From positions 186,001 through 250,000 of the forward strand of contig JALHLU010000007.1 of NCBI GenBank assembly GCA_022844345.1: 64,000 nt of DNA, written 5' to 3'. The stretch comes from Hyphomonadaceae bacterium (GTDB lineage Bacteria; Pseudomonadota; Alphaproteobacteria; Caulobacterales; Hyphomonadaceae). Below, in pieces: positions 54,475 through 63,422 of the stretch (positions within the stretch are counted from its first letter, which is position 1; each line of letters starts with the position of its first letter). A program made the translations under genes and the position numbers. The notes below the pieces were generated by a model. That model worked only from the letters and a program-made list of their open reading frames with translations, was not told where the DNA came from and did not search any database.

Positions 54475-55869
54475 TCAATAGGCGGAATCGAATACGGCGG
54501 TCACTTCCGTCGAGCCGTTGGCGGGCACCATGACGACCCATTCGGCCATGTCGGCGTTGGGGCGCGTGCTGGCGAGGCTTTCGGACTCGATGCTTGTATC
54601 GCCCCACAGGCCATCCTGCTGCAGCGTGACCTTCACTTCGCGCGGGGTGGCGTTGCTGATCGTATACTTCATGGATGTCCGCCAGCGGCGCGGGCCCGCG
54701 CGCTCGCGCTTCTCGACCACGGGCTTCACCTTGACGTCGAACGCATCGCCGGTCGCCAGCGAGAGCGTGGAGCCCATCGGCGTGTGGTCGATGCGGCTTT
54801 CGCCGATGAATTGCGGATCGCCCTGCTTGTCGCGGATGTAGAAGCGCAGGATGCCGGCGGGCAGCTGGTCGCCCAGGCCCTTCGCTGCGCCCGTGTTGAA
54901 ACGATAAACGGTCTTGGCGCTTTCGGGATCCTCGAGCGTGCCGAGCCAGTAGTTGCGGAACTCGTAGCCGTGTTCGGCGGGGACGCCATGAACATCAAGG
55001 AACGAGACCTGCTTGGTCTGCATGTTCGCGATGGTTGTGCGCTCGGGCAGCGGATAGAGATAGAAATCGCCGAGGCGCTCGCGGTCGCCGGTTTCCGTGC
55101 CGGCCTGCGACATCTGGGGGCGCGGCGGCTGCGGACGATACTGCTGCTGGCGGTACTGGTCTGCGCGAAGCGGGGAGCCGGCCACAAGCGTCGTGTCGGC
55201 ATTGTCGTAGGTTGTGCCACTGGAATTGGTGAGCGTGATCCAGCCCTGCACATCAAGCTTCGACGTCACGTCGTCGAACAGAGCGACATAGTCCGCGCTC
55301 CAGCCGAGGCCGCCGGTGAGATAGTTCAGCGTCACGGGGCGCGATCCGCGGCGGTCGCCATTGACGGTGACGGACAGCGTGGGCTTCGAGCGCAGGTTCT
55401 CGGGCACCTTGTCGAAGATCACGCGCACTGGGAGGCCGTCGTCACGCAGCACTTCGATACGGTTGCCGATCTTGAGGACGACGCCATTGTTGGTGGCGAG
55501 CACTTCGGCGCGCTCGCGCGTTTCGGCGCCGGTGGCGGGATTGACGCGGATGATGGTGATCGTGGTGCCGACGGCCTTCTCCATCAGCTTGGCCGGGGTC
55601 AGCAGGTCGAAATCGAAGTTCTGTTCGACGATGGTGAGGCCGGTGGCCGAAAGCGACACGGTCTCGGGCCGGATTTCTCCCGAGACGCCGGGGAATTCCA
55701 GGCGCTGGCGGCCGGCCGCGAGGTCCATCTCCCGCTTGTCCTGCACGAGCGCGAGGTTGTCGTTGTAAATAGTGATGGCGACTTGCTGGCCCTGCGCCAG
55801 CGCGGACGGGGCCAGACAGGCTAACCCGAGAGCTGCGAACGACACCGCTGCGATAATGGACGATTTCAT
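54475..55869 (-). CDS. DUF4139-domain secreted protein, copy 2 (464 aa)
   Basis: The 464-aa product has a signal peptide (IIAAVSFAALGLACLAPSALA) and the same architecture as its neighbour: REMDLAAGRQRLEFPGVSGE, LNYLTGGLGWSADYVALFDD and a C-terminal beta region (MVVPANGSTEVTAVFDSAY when read to the end). It contains a Q/P/R-rich linker (QYRQQQYRPQPPRPQM). The two are clearly paralogous but diverged. The start at 55869 follows GGGGAGGAA. The function of the family is not known to me. Confidence 0.85.
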   Translation of the reverse strand: MKSSIIAAVSFAALGLACLAPSALAQGQQVAITIYNDNLALVQDKREMDLAAGRQRLEFPGVSGEIRPETVSLSATGLTIVEQNFDFDLLTPAKLMEKAVGTTITIIRVNPATGAETRERAEVLATNNGVVLKIGNRIEVLRDDGLPVRVIFDKVPENLRSKPTLSVTVNGDRRGSRPVTLNYLTGGLGWSADYVALFDDVTSKLDVQGWITLTNSSGTTYDNADTTLVAGSPLRADQYRQQQYRPQPPRPQMSQAGTETGDRERLGDFYLYPLPERTTIANMQTKQVSFLDVHGVPAEHGYEFRNYWLGTLEDPESAKTVYRFNTGAAKGLGDQLPAGILRFYIRDKQGDPQFIGESRIDHTPMGSTLSLATGDAFDVKVKPVVEKRERAGPRRWRTSMKYTISNATPREVKVTLQQDGLWGDTSIESESLASTRPNADMAEWVVMVPANGSTEVTAVFDSAY

Positions 55870-55930
55870 GTGGTTCCTCCCCACGAGTTCAGGAGAGACT
55901 AGACCGCCTGCAGCGGCGCGGAAATGGGGC

Positions 55931-55960
55931 GGCCGCGCGAAAGATGCAGTTCGCGCGGCC
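55931..55960. terminator. Hairpin between tyrS and the DUF4139 pair
   Basis: GGCCGCGCGAA and TTCGCGCGGCC form an 11-bp stem with an 8-nt loop downstream of tyrS on the minus strand. A terminator role for tyrS is likely, although the trailing T-run is weak. Confidence 0.55.
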
Positions 55961-56048
55961 TTATTCCTGTTGATGCCGTCTAGATGGCCTTTAGCCGGGC
56001 GTGCCGTTTCTCGTCAGAGGCGAGCAGTCACGGGCTGAGGCAGCTCCC

Positions 56049-57323
56049 TTAAATTGGCTTTAGGAGCTTCACGTCCTTCTTGCCCTTCTGGATTTTGAAG
56101 GCGCCAAGTTCCGGGTCGATCTGATCTCTATTGTAGTGTTTGCCGACTTCTGGCCGAACCCCGTTTATCTGGATTCCACTTTGTTGGATGAGGCGGCGAG
56201 CTTCGCCAAGAGACGCCGCAAGGCCGACTTCCTTCACAAGTGCCTCAGCCGTTCGCTCGGTCCAGCCTTGGCCACCTCCCCAATCCAATTCAACTGTTGG
56301 CAAGTCTAAAGATGCACCGCCGCCCTTGAAGACGGCTTCGGCGGCGGCGGCGGCCTTCTTCGCTTCCTCCTCGCCATGCAGCATTGCGGTTGCAACATCG
56401 GCGAGGCGCTTCTTGGCGTCGTTGATGGCTGCGCCTTCCGCCTTGGCGTGCTCGCTGATCTCGCTCTCCGGCAGGTCGGTGAACAGGCGCATGAAGCGGA
56501 CCACGTCGGCGTCTTCCGTGTTGCGCCAGAATTGCCAGTAGTCATAAGGGCTGCGCATGTCGGCATTGAGCCACACGGCGCCATCGGCGGTCTTGCCCAT
56601 CTTGCCGCCCGAGGCGGTTGTGATCAGCGGCGTGGTGACGCCGAACACTGTCGTGTCGATGATACGGCGTGTGAGGTCGATGCCGTTGACGATGTTGCCC
56701 CACTGATCCGAGCCGCCCATCTGGATGCGGCAGTCGAAGCGGCGCGCCAGTTCCAGGAAGTCGTAGGACTGGAGCAGCATGTAGTTGAACTCGAGGAAGG
56801 TGTACGGCTCCTCGTTATCGAGGCGGCGGCGCACGGTTTCCTGCGCGATCATCTTGTTGATCGTGAAGTGCTTGCCGTAGTCGCGGAGGAATTCGATCCA
56901 CTTGATCTGGTCGAGCCATTCGGCGTTGTCGACCATGATGGCGTCGGTGGGGCCGTTGCCGAATTTCAGGAACGGTTCGAAATTCTTCCGGATGCTCGCC
57001 ATGTTGATGGCGATTTCCTCGGTGGTGAGAATGGGGCGCGACTTCTCCTTGTCGGTCGGATCGCCGATCTTGGTTGTGCCGCCGCCCATCAGCACGATGG
57101 GCTTGCCGCCGGCCTGCTGAAGGCGGCGCAGGTTCATGATCTGCACGAGCGAGCCCACGTGCAGCGACTTCGCGGTGGCGTCGAAGCCGATATAGCCGCA
57201 CGGCGGCACGGGGCCTGCCGCGTAAGCGTCGAGGCCTTTCTCATCCGTGATCTGGTAGACGTGGCCACGCGAAATCATTTCCCGCAGGAAGGCTGACTTC
57301 TGGGCGTTTGCGTCGAGGGTCAC
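56049..57323 (-). CDS. tyrS: Tyrosyl-tRNA synthetase
   Basis: The 424-aa class-I synthetase has the HIGH-equivalent region YIGFDATAKSLHVGSLVQ, QMGGSDQWGNIVNGID for tyrosine binding, and the KMSKS-type loop TTASGGKMGKTADGA. A C-terminal S4-like RNA-binding domain ends with SGIQINGVRPEVGKHYNRDQ. It charges tRNA-Tyr. I use the GTG at 57323, which has AGGAG seven bases upstream. The 17 extra residues of the track ORF have no such support. The KMGKT variant of the loop is common in this group. Confidence 0.95.
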   Translation of the reverse strand: MTLDANAQKSAFLREMISRGHVYQITDEKGLDAYAAGPVPPCGYIGFDATAKSLHVGSLVQIMNLRRLQQAGGKPIVLMGGGTTKIGDPTDKEKSRPILTTEEIAINMASIRKNFEPFLKFGNGPTDAIMVDNAEWLDQIKWIEFLRDYGKHFTINKMIAQETVRRRLDNEEPYTFLEFNYMLLQSYDFLELARRFDCRIQMGGSDQWGNIVNGIDLTRRIIDTTVFGVTTPLITTASGGKMGKTADGAVWLNADMRSPYDYWQFWRNTEDADVVRFMRLFTDLPESEISEHAKAEGAAINDAKKRLADVATAMLHGEEEAKKAAAAAEAVFKGGGASLDLPTVELDWGGGQGWTERTAEALVKEVGLAASLGEARRLIQQSGIQINGVRPEVGKHYNRDQIDPELGAFKIQKGKKDVKLLKPI

Positions 57324-57508
57324 TTGAGAGGCTCCTAAAGGGTCTGCCGACCGGAGGCCATCTCGATATGCCACCGGTCAGGGCGGCATGCATGTTCGCA
57401 CCGCCCGCTTATTTCAGCGTGCGATAATAATACGCGGAGAGGGTGGCGCGGTGCGACATGGGTGGTAGATACGCGGAGGCTCTGGGGAACGTCAAGTTGG
57501 GGTCGTAA

Positions 57509-58024
57509 ATGTGCCTGAGCGTGTACATCGGGACTTCCCACCCCCTAGTGGCCTTGTCCGAAGATTTCGTAGGTGAGTTGGGCATAGAGCCGGCAAGCTG
57601 GAAGCCTGCTCCGCTAGAGCGGATGAAGTACCTTTACTACGCGGGCCAACGAGGCAGCCTTCCCGAGCTGGGTTGCTCCTGCCTGCTGCTTGAGTTTCTA
57701 GACTGGAGAATTGAGCCTCCTGCCGTCATCAGCGACGACCTCTATCCTCACGGCGGGCCGTGTCCGTTCGAGATGCTGCGCACCTACTGCGAGCAGGTGC
57801 TCGATCAGGGCGGGGAAGTCATCCTTGTGAGCGAGGAGTCAGGCGGCTCGGAAGAGGCTAGCTTAGCTAGCGACTACGATAACACCGTGCTCTTCCTTGA
57901 TGACATCCGCCGCGGGCGTGTGATCTTCGGGAGCTCTCTGAACAACATTCCATACCGCGCGCAGCTCGTGATGCGAGCGAGCGGGGCCTTGAGTGGTCCG
58001 CTGTCTGAAGGCGAAGCCTCGTAA
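57509..58024 (+). CDS. Hypothetical protein, MCLSVYIG family
   Basis: The 171-aa product begins MCLSVYIGTSHPLVALSEDF, a start I have seen in small cytoplasmic proteins of unknown function. It has YYAGQRGSLPELGCSCLL with a cysteine pair and an acidic stretch (SEESGGSEEASLASDYDN). Codon use is visibly less GC-rich than that of the neighbours (more TCT, GTC and AAG variation), which hints at a different origin. There is no signal peptide. It stands alone between tyrS and the thioesterase. Confidence 0.7.
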   Translation: MCLSVYIGTSHPLVALSEDFVGELGIEPASWKPAPLERMKYLYYAGQRGSLPELGCSCLLLEFLDWRIEPPAVISDDLYPHGGPCPFEMLRTYCEQVLDQGGEVILVSEESGGSEEASLASDYDNTVLFLDDIRRGRVIFGSSLNNIPYRAQLVMRASGALSGPLSEGEAS

Positions 58025-58028
58025 CCCG

Positions 58029-58823
58029 TTACCGCCGCTTCTGCGCCAGCGCTGCGCAGGACGAGAAGCCCACCGGACCCAGAACGTCGTGCAGCCTGCA
58101 ATGTCCCAGCGCGACGCCCTCAGCGCTTTGGTGGTCGACGACCTCGTACCCGATCCATTCGCCGACGGGCTGGCGGTGGAGGTACAGCGTCACGTCCGAG
58201 TTGATGAAGTCGAGGCCGGTCTCGGCGCCGTTGGCTATGGGGCTGGTGTAGTCGACGCCGGTCGCGACGCGGCTGAAGGGGGTGTAGGGCTCGCCGCCGA
58301 CCAGCGGGCGCACTTCGCGCAGCCAGGTGCGGCGTGGGCCGGGGGCGCGGAGATCGTTGGCGACGATGAGGCCGGGTGGGAGGATGGGGCGCATCTCCCA
58401 TCTGTCGGTGAACGGCTTTGAAGGCGGCGGCACCTGCTCGGGAGGCGGGGCGTCCCACGCGGCTTGCGACCACACCGGCGCTTCGGGTTGCTGGCCACGG
58501 CGAAGCAGCTGGCAGGAGGCGCGGGCGGACGACACGCCGCCCGAGAACAGCTCGGCTTCGACGACCTTGATCCGTCCGCCCTGCCGCACGATCCGCGTTG
58601 TGACGGTGAGCGGCGAGAGATCGGGCAGGCGATAGAGATCGGCGGTGAGCCGCGCGGGCTGCAGGTCCGGCTCGCCATACTGCTGCTCGATCACGTGTGC
58701 GAACAGGCCGATCATCACACGCGCATGAAGGTTGCCGCCCTCGCGCCACCAGCCATTGGCCTTGGGCGTCGGCAGGTAGGCATCGCCATCGCGGTGGAGG
58801 AAAGGTTCGGGTGTCTCGGTCAT
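58029..58823 (-). CDS. Acyl-CoA thioesterase-family double-hotdog protein
   Basis: The 264-aa product has two hotdog-like halves: LYRLPDLSPLTVTTRIVRQG with KVVEAELFSGGVSSARASCQ, then FINSDVTLYLHRQPVGEWIG with EGVALGHCRLHDVLGPVGFS. This matches the thioesterase-superfamily proteins that hydrolyse acyl-CoA. The substrate is unknown. ATG at 58823 fits the family N-terminus (MTETPEPFLHRDGDAYLPTP). It converges on the upstream hypothetical gene with only a few bases between. Confidence 0.8.
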   Translation of the reverse strand: MTETPEPFLHRDGDAYLPTPKANGWWREGGNLHARVMIGLFAHVIEQQYGEPDLQPARLTADLYRLPDLSPLTVTTRIVRQGGRIKVVEAELFSGGVSSARASCQLLRRGQQPEAPVWSQAAWDAPPPEQVPPPSKPFTDRWEMRPILPPGLIVANDLRAPGPRRTWLREVRPLVGGEPYTPFSRVATGVDYTSPIANGAETGLDFINSDVTLYLHRQPVGEWIGYEVVDHQSAEGVALGHCRLHDVLGPVGFSSCAALAQKRR

Positions 58824-58865
58824 GGCGGCGAGAGATGCCTGACGCACCGTACGCCTGCAAGCGCC

Positions 58866-59210
58866 TTAGGGCTGGGATTCATACCCGCCGGGAAGCGGGC
58901 CGTAGCTGAAGTCGACATCGAAGGCTTCGAGCTGGTCGCCGAGCTGGTCGAGGATCGGGACGAACTGAATCGGCGGCTCAAATTGCTGGATAACCGCGAT
59001 GCGGCGCTTCCGGCCGGCGGACTCGGGCAGTGTGGCTTCGAACTGGCCAGTCTGGATGAAACCGAGATAGGCGCCGATCTTTGCCTGCAGCGCGTTAAGG
59101 TGCGCGACCGGGTCCGACCAGGCCATGTCGTCAGTGATGACCAGCAGCGCATCGCCTGTATCTGGATCGATGCCGAGTGCATCAACCGCTTCCGGGTTCT
59201 CGATGCCCAT
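58866..59210 (-). CDS. DUF6572-like protein
   Basis: The 114-aa product starts GIENPEAVDALGIDPDTGDA and continues LLVITDDMAWSDPVAHLNAL, QAKIGAYLGFIQTGQFEATL, matching a family of small proteins (DUF6572) of unknown function. No signal peptide is present. The start at 59210 follows GGGAGGA by six bases. It lies between the thioesterase and the hydrolase-fold gene, all on the minus strand. Confidence 0.7.
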   Translation of the reverse strand: MGIENPEAVDALGIDPDTGDALLVITDDMAWSDPVAHLNALQAKIGAYLGFIQTGQFEATLPESAGRKRRIAVIQQFEPPIQFVPILDQLGDQLEAFDVDFSYGPLPGGYESQP

Positions 59211-59277
59211 GCCGTCCTCCCTGATGCGCATCGGCCTGCGCCGATTGGCCGGGCGGGAGCCCGGCGGTTCCTGATAT

Positions 59278-59997
59278 CTACTGCTTCGGCGGCGGCGGGA
59301 GTTTTGCGGCGTCCTTGATGGCCTTGGCCCGGGCGGCTTCTTCCTGCGCCTTCTCGAACGCCTTCATGCGCTTCTTGAGATAGGCGGACGCGGTTTTCTC
59401 CATCTCGTCGAGCTTGCCCTGGAAGAAGTGGTTCGCGCCGGCGACAGTCGCGCGCTCGATCACCTCGCCCTTCTGCACGCGAACCTTGGTCAGCGAGCGA
59501 TCGATGTCCTGCGGCGGCGCGACGATGTCCTTGTCCCCGGAGATGATGATGCCCGAGGCGGGGCAGGGCGCGAGGAAGGCGAGGTCGTAGTGGTTGGCCG
59601 GCGGGGCGACGGCGACGAAGCCGTCGATCTCAGGCCGGCGCATCAGCAGCTGCAGGCAGATGTAGGCGCCAAACCCCGTGCCCGCGACCCAGCACTGGCT
59701 GGGAGCTTCATTGAGGGATTCGAGGTGATCGAGCACGTAGGCGGCGTCAGAGAGTTCAGCCACGCCTGCGTCAAATGTGCCCTGCGAGCGGCCAACGCCC
59801 CGGAAGTTGAAGCGCATGGTGGAGAAGCCGTGCGCCGAGAACATCTCGAACAGCGTGATCGTCACCGGGTCCTGCATCGTGCCCCCCGCCTTGGGGTGGG
59901 GGTGAAGGATCAGCGCGATGGGCGGATTGTCGCCGGGCGCCTGATTGTAGCGCGCCTCGATCCGGCCTGCGGGTCCGGAGATGATGAGTTCGCCCAT
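59278..59997 (-). CDS. COG2945-like alpha/beta-hydrolase-fold protein lacking the nucleophile serine
   Basis: The 239-aa product has the fold landmarks: IALILHPHPKAGGTMQDPVT (oxyanion-hole strand), FSTMRFNFRGVGRSQGTFDA, the elbow WVAGTGFGAYICLQLLMRRP, GIIISGDKDIVAPP (Asp) and VAGANHFFQGKLDE (His). In homologues the elbow reads GxSxGA; here it is GTGFG, so the nucleophile position is Gly and hydrolysis by the usual mechanism is unlikely. The C-terminal 25 residues are an Ala/Lys-rich helix. It is divergent from the Rrf2 gene. Confidence 0.75.
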   Translation of the reverse strand: MGELIISGPAGRIEARYNQAPGDNPPIALILHPHPKAGGTMQDPVTITLFEMFSAHGFSTMRFNFRGVGRSQGTFDAGVAELSDAAYVLDHLESLNEAPSQCWVAGTGFGAYICLQLLMRRPEIDGFVAVAPPANHYDLAFLAPCPASGIIISGDKDIVAPPQDIDRSLTKVRVQKGEVIERATVAGANHFFQGKLDEMEKTASAYLKKRMKAFEKAQEEAARAKAIKDAAKLPPPPKQ

Positions 59998-60181
59998 GAT
60001 GTTCTCGCGCTGATTGCCGTAACGGGCGCTACAGGAGTGTGTGAGCGCCGGAGGGGCCGACAAACACTATTTCGGTGCTGAATTTCAAGCTTTTCGTGTG
60101 ATCCGCCGCAGGTCTTTTCCCGTAATCGAGCTGTCGGGGGCGGGGGAAACAGCCCTGCCTCAGGGCGTACGAGGAAGAACC

Positions 60182-60643
60182 ATGCGGATTGGCACCAAAG
60201 GCAGATATGCGGTCGTCGCCCTCATCGACGTGGCGTTGAACGGCGAAAAAGGTCCGGTTGCATTGGGCGAAGTCGCCTTGCGGCAGCATATTTCCCTTTC
60301 CTACCTTGAGCAGCTCTTCGCGATGTTGCGCCGGGCGGGTCTTGTGATGGCCTCGCGCGGACCGGGCGGCGGTTACCGTCTGCAACGACCGGCGGCGGAG
60401 ATTGCTCTCGCTGACGTGTTCCAGGCAGTGGAAGACGGATCGGGCCAAGCCGAAGGCGGCCGGGACTGGCTGGCGGGCCCCGGCGCCCATGTGTGGACCG
60501 GCCTGGACCAGCATATCGCCAATTTCCTGCGCACGTTGACGCTGGCGGACGCCGCTCGCGGGGCGACACCTGCCGGGCGGCCCTCTTTGGCCGCGCAGCC
60601 TGCGCGGGTGACAGGCCTGTCGGCGGACGTCAAACTGGCGTAA
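60182..60643 (+). CDS. Rrf2/IscR-family regulator without Fe-S cysteines
   Basis: The 153-aa product starts MRIGTKGRYAVVALIDVALN with the Rrf2 winged helix (RQHISLSYLEQLFAMLRRAG, VMASRGPGGGYRLQRP). IscR-type members carry three cysteines after the wing to hold a [2Fe-2S] cluster. The equivalent region here (EDGSGQAEGGRDWLAGPGAH) has none, and the protein contains no cysteine at all. It is followed by the cysteine desulfurase and sufB, so it probably regulates iron-sulfur cluster assembly but cannot sense a cluster in the usual way. GAGGAAG precedes the ATG. Confidence 0.85.
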   Translation: MRIGTKGRYAVVALIDVALNGEKGPVALGEVALRQHISLSYLEQLFAMLRRAGLVMASRGPGGGYRLQRPAAEIALADVFQAVEDGSGQAEGGRDWLAGPGAHVWTGLDQHIANFLRTLTLADAARGATPAGRPSLAAQPARVTGLSADVKLA

Positions 60644-60653
60644 GAGCCGGGGC

Positions 60654-61811
60654 ATGAGCCCCACGGCCAGAATTTATGCGGATTACAATGCGACCGCCCC
60701 CCTTCGCCCCGAAGCGAAGGCCGCAATGTCCCGCGCGTTGGAACTGACGGGGAACCCGTCCTCGGTGCATGCCGAGGGGCGCAAGGTGCGGGCGCTGATA
60801 GAGGGCGCGCGGGAGGCGATTGCGGCGGCCATCGGGGCGTGCCGGGATGATATCGCGTTTGCCAGCGGCGGGACCGAGGCGGTGCAGGCGCCGTTGAGGG
60901 GGGCGATGCGGGCCGAACCGAGCGGTCGTGTCGTGGCGTCTGGGATTGAGCATGACGCCGTGAGCAGCCTGTCGGATTCGCCGAACGCGTGGCGGATAAA
61001 GGCGGATGGCGTTGTCGATCTGGCTTGGCTTGAGGCTGTCGTCGACACACTGGTTGGCGATGGCGTGAAGCCACTCATCTCGCTTATGCTCGTCAACAAC
61101 GAAACCGGTGTGATCCAGCCTGTCGCTGAGGCGGCGGAGATCGTTCACGCGGCAGGCGGGTTGATCCACTGTGATGCGATCCAGGCGCTGGGCAAGATCG
61201 ACGTGTCGGTGATCGAGCTTGATGTCGACTATCTCTCGCTGTCGGCGCACAAGATTGGCGGGCCGCAGGGTGTCGGTGCTTTCTATGTGAAGCCGGGCGC
61301 CCCCTTCAGTGCTGTGCAGACAGGTGGCGGGCAGGAGTTTGGACGCAGGGCGGGCACGGAGAACGTCGCAGGCATTGCCGGTTTCGGGGCGGCCACTGCT
61401 GCCGCGCTTGCTGGCGTTGGCCGCTATCAGGCGCTGGCGGAACACCGGGACAGGATGGAAGGCAAGCTGAAGGCGGCTGCGCCGGGCCTTGTCGTCCATG
61501 GCGAGCTGGCGCCACGGGTTGCGGGCGTTTCCTGTTTTGGCGTTGAAGGTTTGCCTTCGGAGACCCAAGTTATGGGCTTGGACCTTGCCGGATTTGCCGT
61601 GTCGGCGGGGTCGGCCTGTTCGTCCGGCAAGGTGAAGGCGAGCCGCGTGTTGACCGCCATGGGCCTCGGCGATACCGCCGCACGGTCGGCCATCAGGGCG
61701 AGCTTTGGCTGGGCCAGCGCCTGGCAGGATTTCGACATGCTGGCGGAAGCATGGATACGGCATGCCGCACGGGCGCGGCCGCAACTGGTGAAGCTGGATA
61801 CGAATGTCTGA
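60654..61811 (+). CDS. Cysteine desulfurase (IscS/NifS-like)
   Basis: The 385-aa PLP enzyme has [35 protein letters not shown], the PLP lysine in [36 protein letters not shown] and the persulfide loop [17 protein letters not shown]. It removes sulfur from cysteine to supply the assembly scaffold. It sits 11 nt after the regulator and overlaps sufB by 8 nt, which supports a SUF-type role despite its NifS-like sequence. Confidence 0.94.
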   Translation: MSPTARIYADYNATAPLRPEAKAAMSRALELTGNPSSVHAEGRKVRALIEGAREAIAAAIGACRDDIAFASGGTEAVQAPLRGAMRAEPSGRVVASGIEHDAVSSLSDSPNAWRIKADGVVDLAWLEAVVDTLVGDGVKPLISLMLVNNETGVIQPVAEAAEIVHAAGGLIHCDAIQALGKIDVSVIELDVDYLSLSAHKIGGPQGVGAFYVKPGAPFSAVQTGGGQEFGRRAGTENVAGIAGFGAATAAALAGVGRYQALAEHRDRMEGKLKAAAPGLVVHGELAPRVAGVSCFGVEGLPSETQVMGLDLAGFAVSAGSACSSGKVKASRVLTAMGLGDTAARSAIRASFGWASAWQDFDMLAEAWIRHAARARPQLVKLDTNV

Positions 61812-63336
61812 GGGCAAGGAAACACTGGTCAAGGATAGCATCGACCGCGGCACGGTCGACGCCGCGCGTGCGCTTGAGTCCGACAAGTACGCCGAAGGTT
61901 TCGTCACCGACATCGAGATGGAACTCGCGCCCAAGGGTCTGAACGAGGACACCGTCCGCTACATTTCGGCGAAGAAGGAAGAGCCGGAGTGGATGCTGCA
62001 GTGGCGGCTTGAGGCGTTCCAGCGCTGGAAGGAAATGACCGAGCCGACCTGGGCGATGATCAACTATCCGAAGATCGACTATCAGGACGCGCACTACTAC
62101 GCCGAGCCGAAGGGTGGCGCGAAGTACAAGACGATTGCGGACGTGCCTCAGGAGATTCTGGATACCTACGCCAAGCTCGGCATCCCGTTGAAGGAGCAGG
62201 AAGTGCTGCTCGGCGTCGAGGGCGCGATGGAGACGGCGGCGGCGGCGCGCGAGACGCCGCGCGTGGCGGTGGATGCGGTGTTCGATAGCGTGAGCGTGGC
62301 GACAACGTTCCGTGCTGAACTGTCCAAGGCCGGCGTGATCTTCATGTCGATCTCGGAGGCGATCCGCGAATACCCCGATCTGGTAAAGCAGTACCTCGGC
62401 AGCGTCGTGCCGGTGACGGACAACTTCTTCGCGACGCTGAACTCGGCGGTCTTCTCCGATGGAACATTCGTCTACGTGCCCAAGGGCGTGCGCTGCCCGA
62501 TGGAGCTGTCGACATATTTCCGTATGAACGCCAAGGGCACAGGCCAGTTCGAGCGGACGCTGATCATCGTCGATGAGGGCGGATACGTTTCCTATCTCGA
62601 AGGCTGCACCGCGCCGATGCGCGACGAGAACCAGCTGCATGCGGCGGTGGTCGAACTGGTCGCGTTGGCGGACGCCGAGATCAAGTATTCCACCGTGCAG
62701 AACTGGTGGCCGGGCGACTCGGAAGGCAAGGGCGGGGTCTACAACTTTGTCACCAAGCGCGGCGATTGCCGTGGCGCGCGCTCGCGGATTTCGTGGACGC
62801 AGGTGGAGACGGGTTCGGCGATCACCTGGAAGTACCCGAGCTGCATCCTGCGCGGCGATGACTCGTCGGGCGAGTTCTATTCCATCGCGGTGACGAACGG
62901 ACGCCAGCAGGCGGACACCGGCACCAAGATGATCCATCTAGGCAAGAACACGAAGTCGCGGATCATCTCGAAGGGCATTTCTGCGGGCAAGTCGAACAAC
63001 ACGTATCGCGGGCTCGTCTCGATTCATCCGAAGGCTGTGAAGGCGCGCAACTTCACGCAGTGCGACTCGCTGCTGATCGGCCAGACCTGTGGTGCGCATA
63101 CCGTGCCCTATGTCGAGAACCGCCGCGCCGATGCGCAGCTGGAGCACGAAGCGACGACGACCAAGCTGTCCGAAGACCAGCTGTTCTACGCCCGCCAGCG
63201 CGGCATCGGCGAGGAAGAGGCGGTTGCGCTTCTGGTCAACGGCTTCGTGCGCGACGTGCTGCAGAAGCTTCCGATGGAATTCGCGGTCGAGGCTCAGAAG
63301 CTGCTTGAGGTGAGCCTTGAGGGGAGCGTGGGGTAA
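61804..63336 (+). CDS. sufB: Fe-S cluster assembly scaffold SufB
   Basis: The 510-aa SufB has the family start region ([20 protein letters not shown]), the beta-helix core ([40 protein letters not shown]) and the C-terminal helices ([30 protein letters not shown]). [17 protein letters not shown] carries the conserved cysteines. It forms the SufBCD scaffold. Only sufB is in the window; sufC and sufD are expected just downstream. Confidence 0.96.
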   Translation: MSEGKETLVKDSIDRGTVDAARALESDKYAEGFVTDIEMELAPKGLNEDTVRYISAKKEEPEWMLQWRLEAFQRWKEMTEPTWAMINYPKIDYQDAHYYAEPKGGAKYKTIADVPQEILDTYAKLGIPLKEQEVLLGVEGAMETAAAARETPRVAVDAVFDSVSVATTFRAELSKAGVIFMSISEAIREYPDLVKQYLGSVVPVTDNFFATLNSAVFSDGTFVYVPKGVRCPMELSTYFRMNAKGTGQFERTLIIVDEGGYVSYLEGCTAPMRDENQLHAAVVELVALADAEIKYSTVQNWWPGDSEGKGGVYNFVTKRGDCRGARSRISWTQVETGSAITWKYPSCILRGDDSSGEFYSIAVTNGRQQADTGTKMIHLGKNTKSRIISKGISAGKSNNTYRGLVSIHPKAVKARNFTQCDSLLIGQTCGAHTVPYVENRRADAQLEHEATTTKLSEDQLFYARQRGIGEEEAVALLVNGFVRDVLQKLPMEFAVEAQKLLEVSLEGSVG

Positions 63337-63342
63337 GCGCTT

Positions 63343-63379
63343 GCTCCGCCTAGATTAAATGCCTGTAAGCTGGCGGAGC
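63343..63379 (+). promoter_or_regulatory. Hairpin between sufB and the next gene
   Basis: GCTCCGCC and GGCGGAGC form an 8-bp stem with a 21-nt loop in the 86-bp gap after sufB. It could act as a processing or attenuation site, lowering expression of the following genes. There is no U-run, so full termination is less likely. Confidence 0.35.
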
Positions 63380-63422
63380 GCCTTCACTTGATCTATTCCC
63401 GCCCTATTGAAGGGGTGTCGAC

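Noticed and set aside
54463-55824. 453-aa plus-strand ORF
   Set aside because: It is antisense to the second DUF4139 gene and rich in Gly/Arg/His without motifs.
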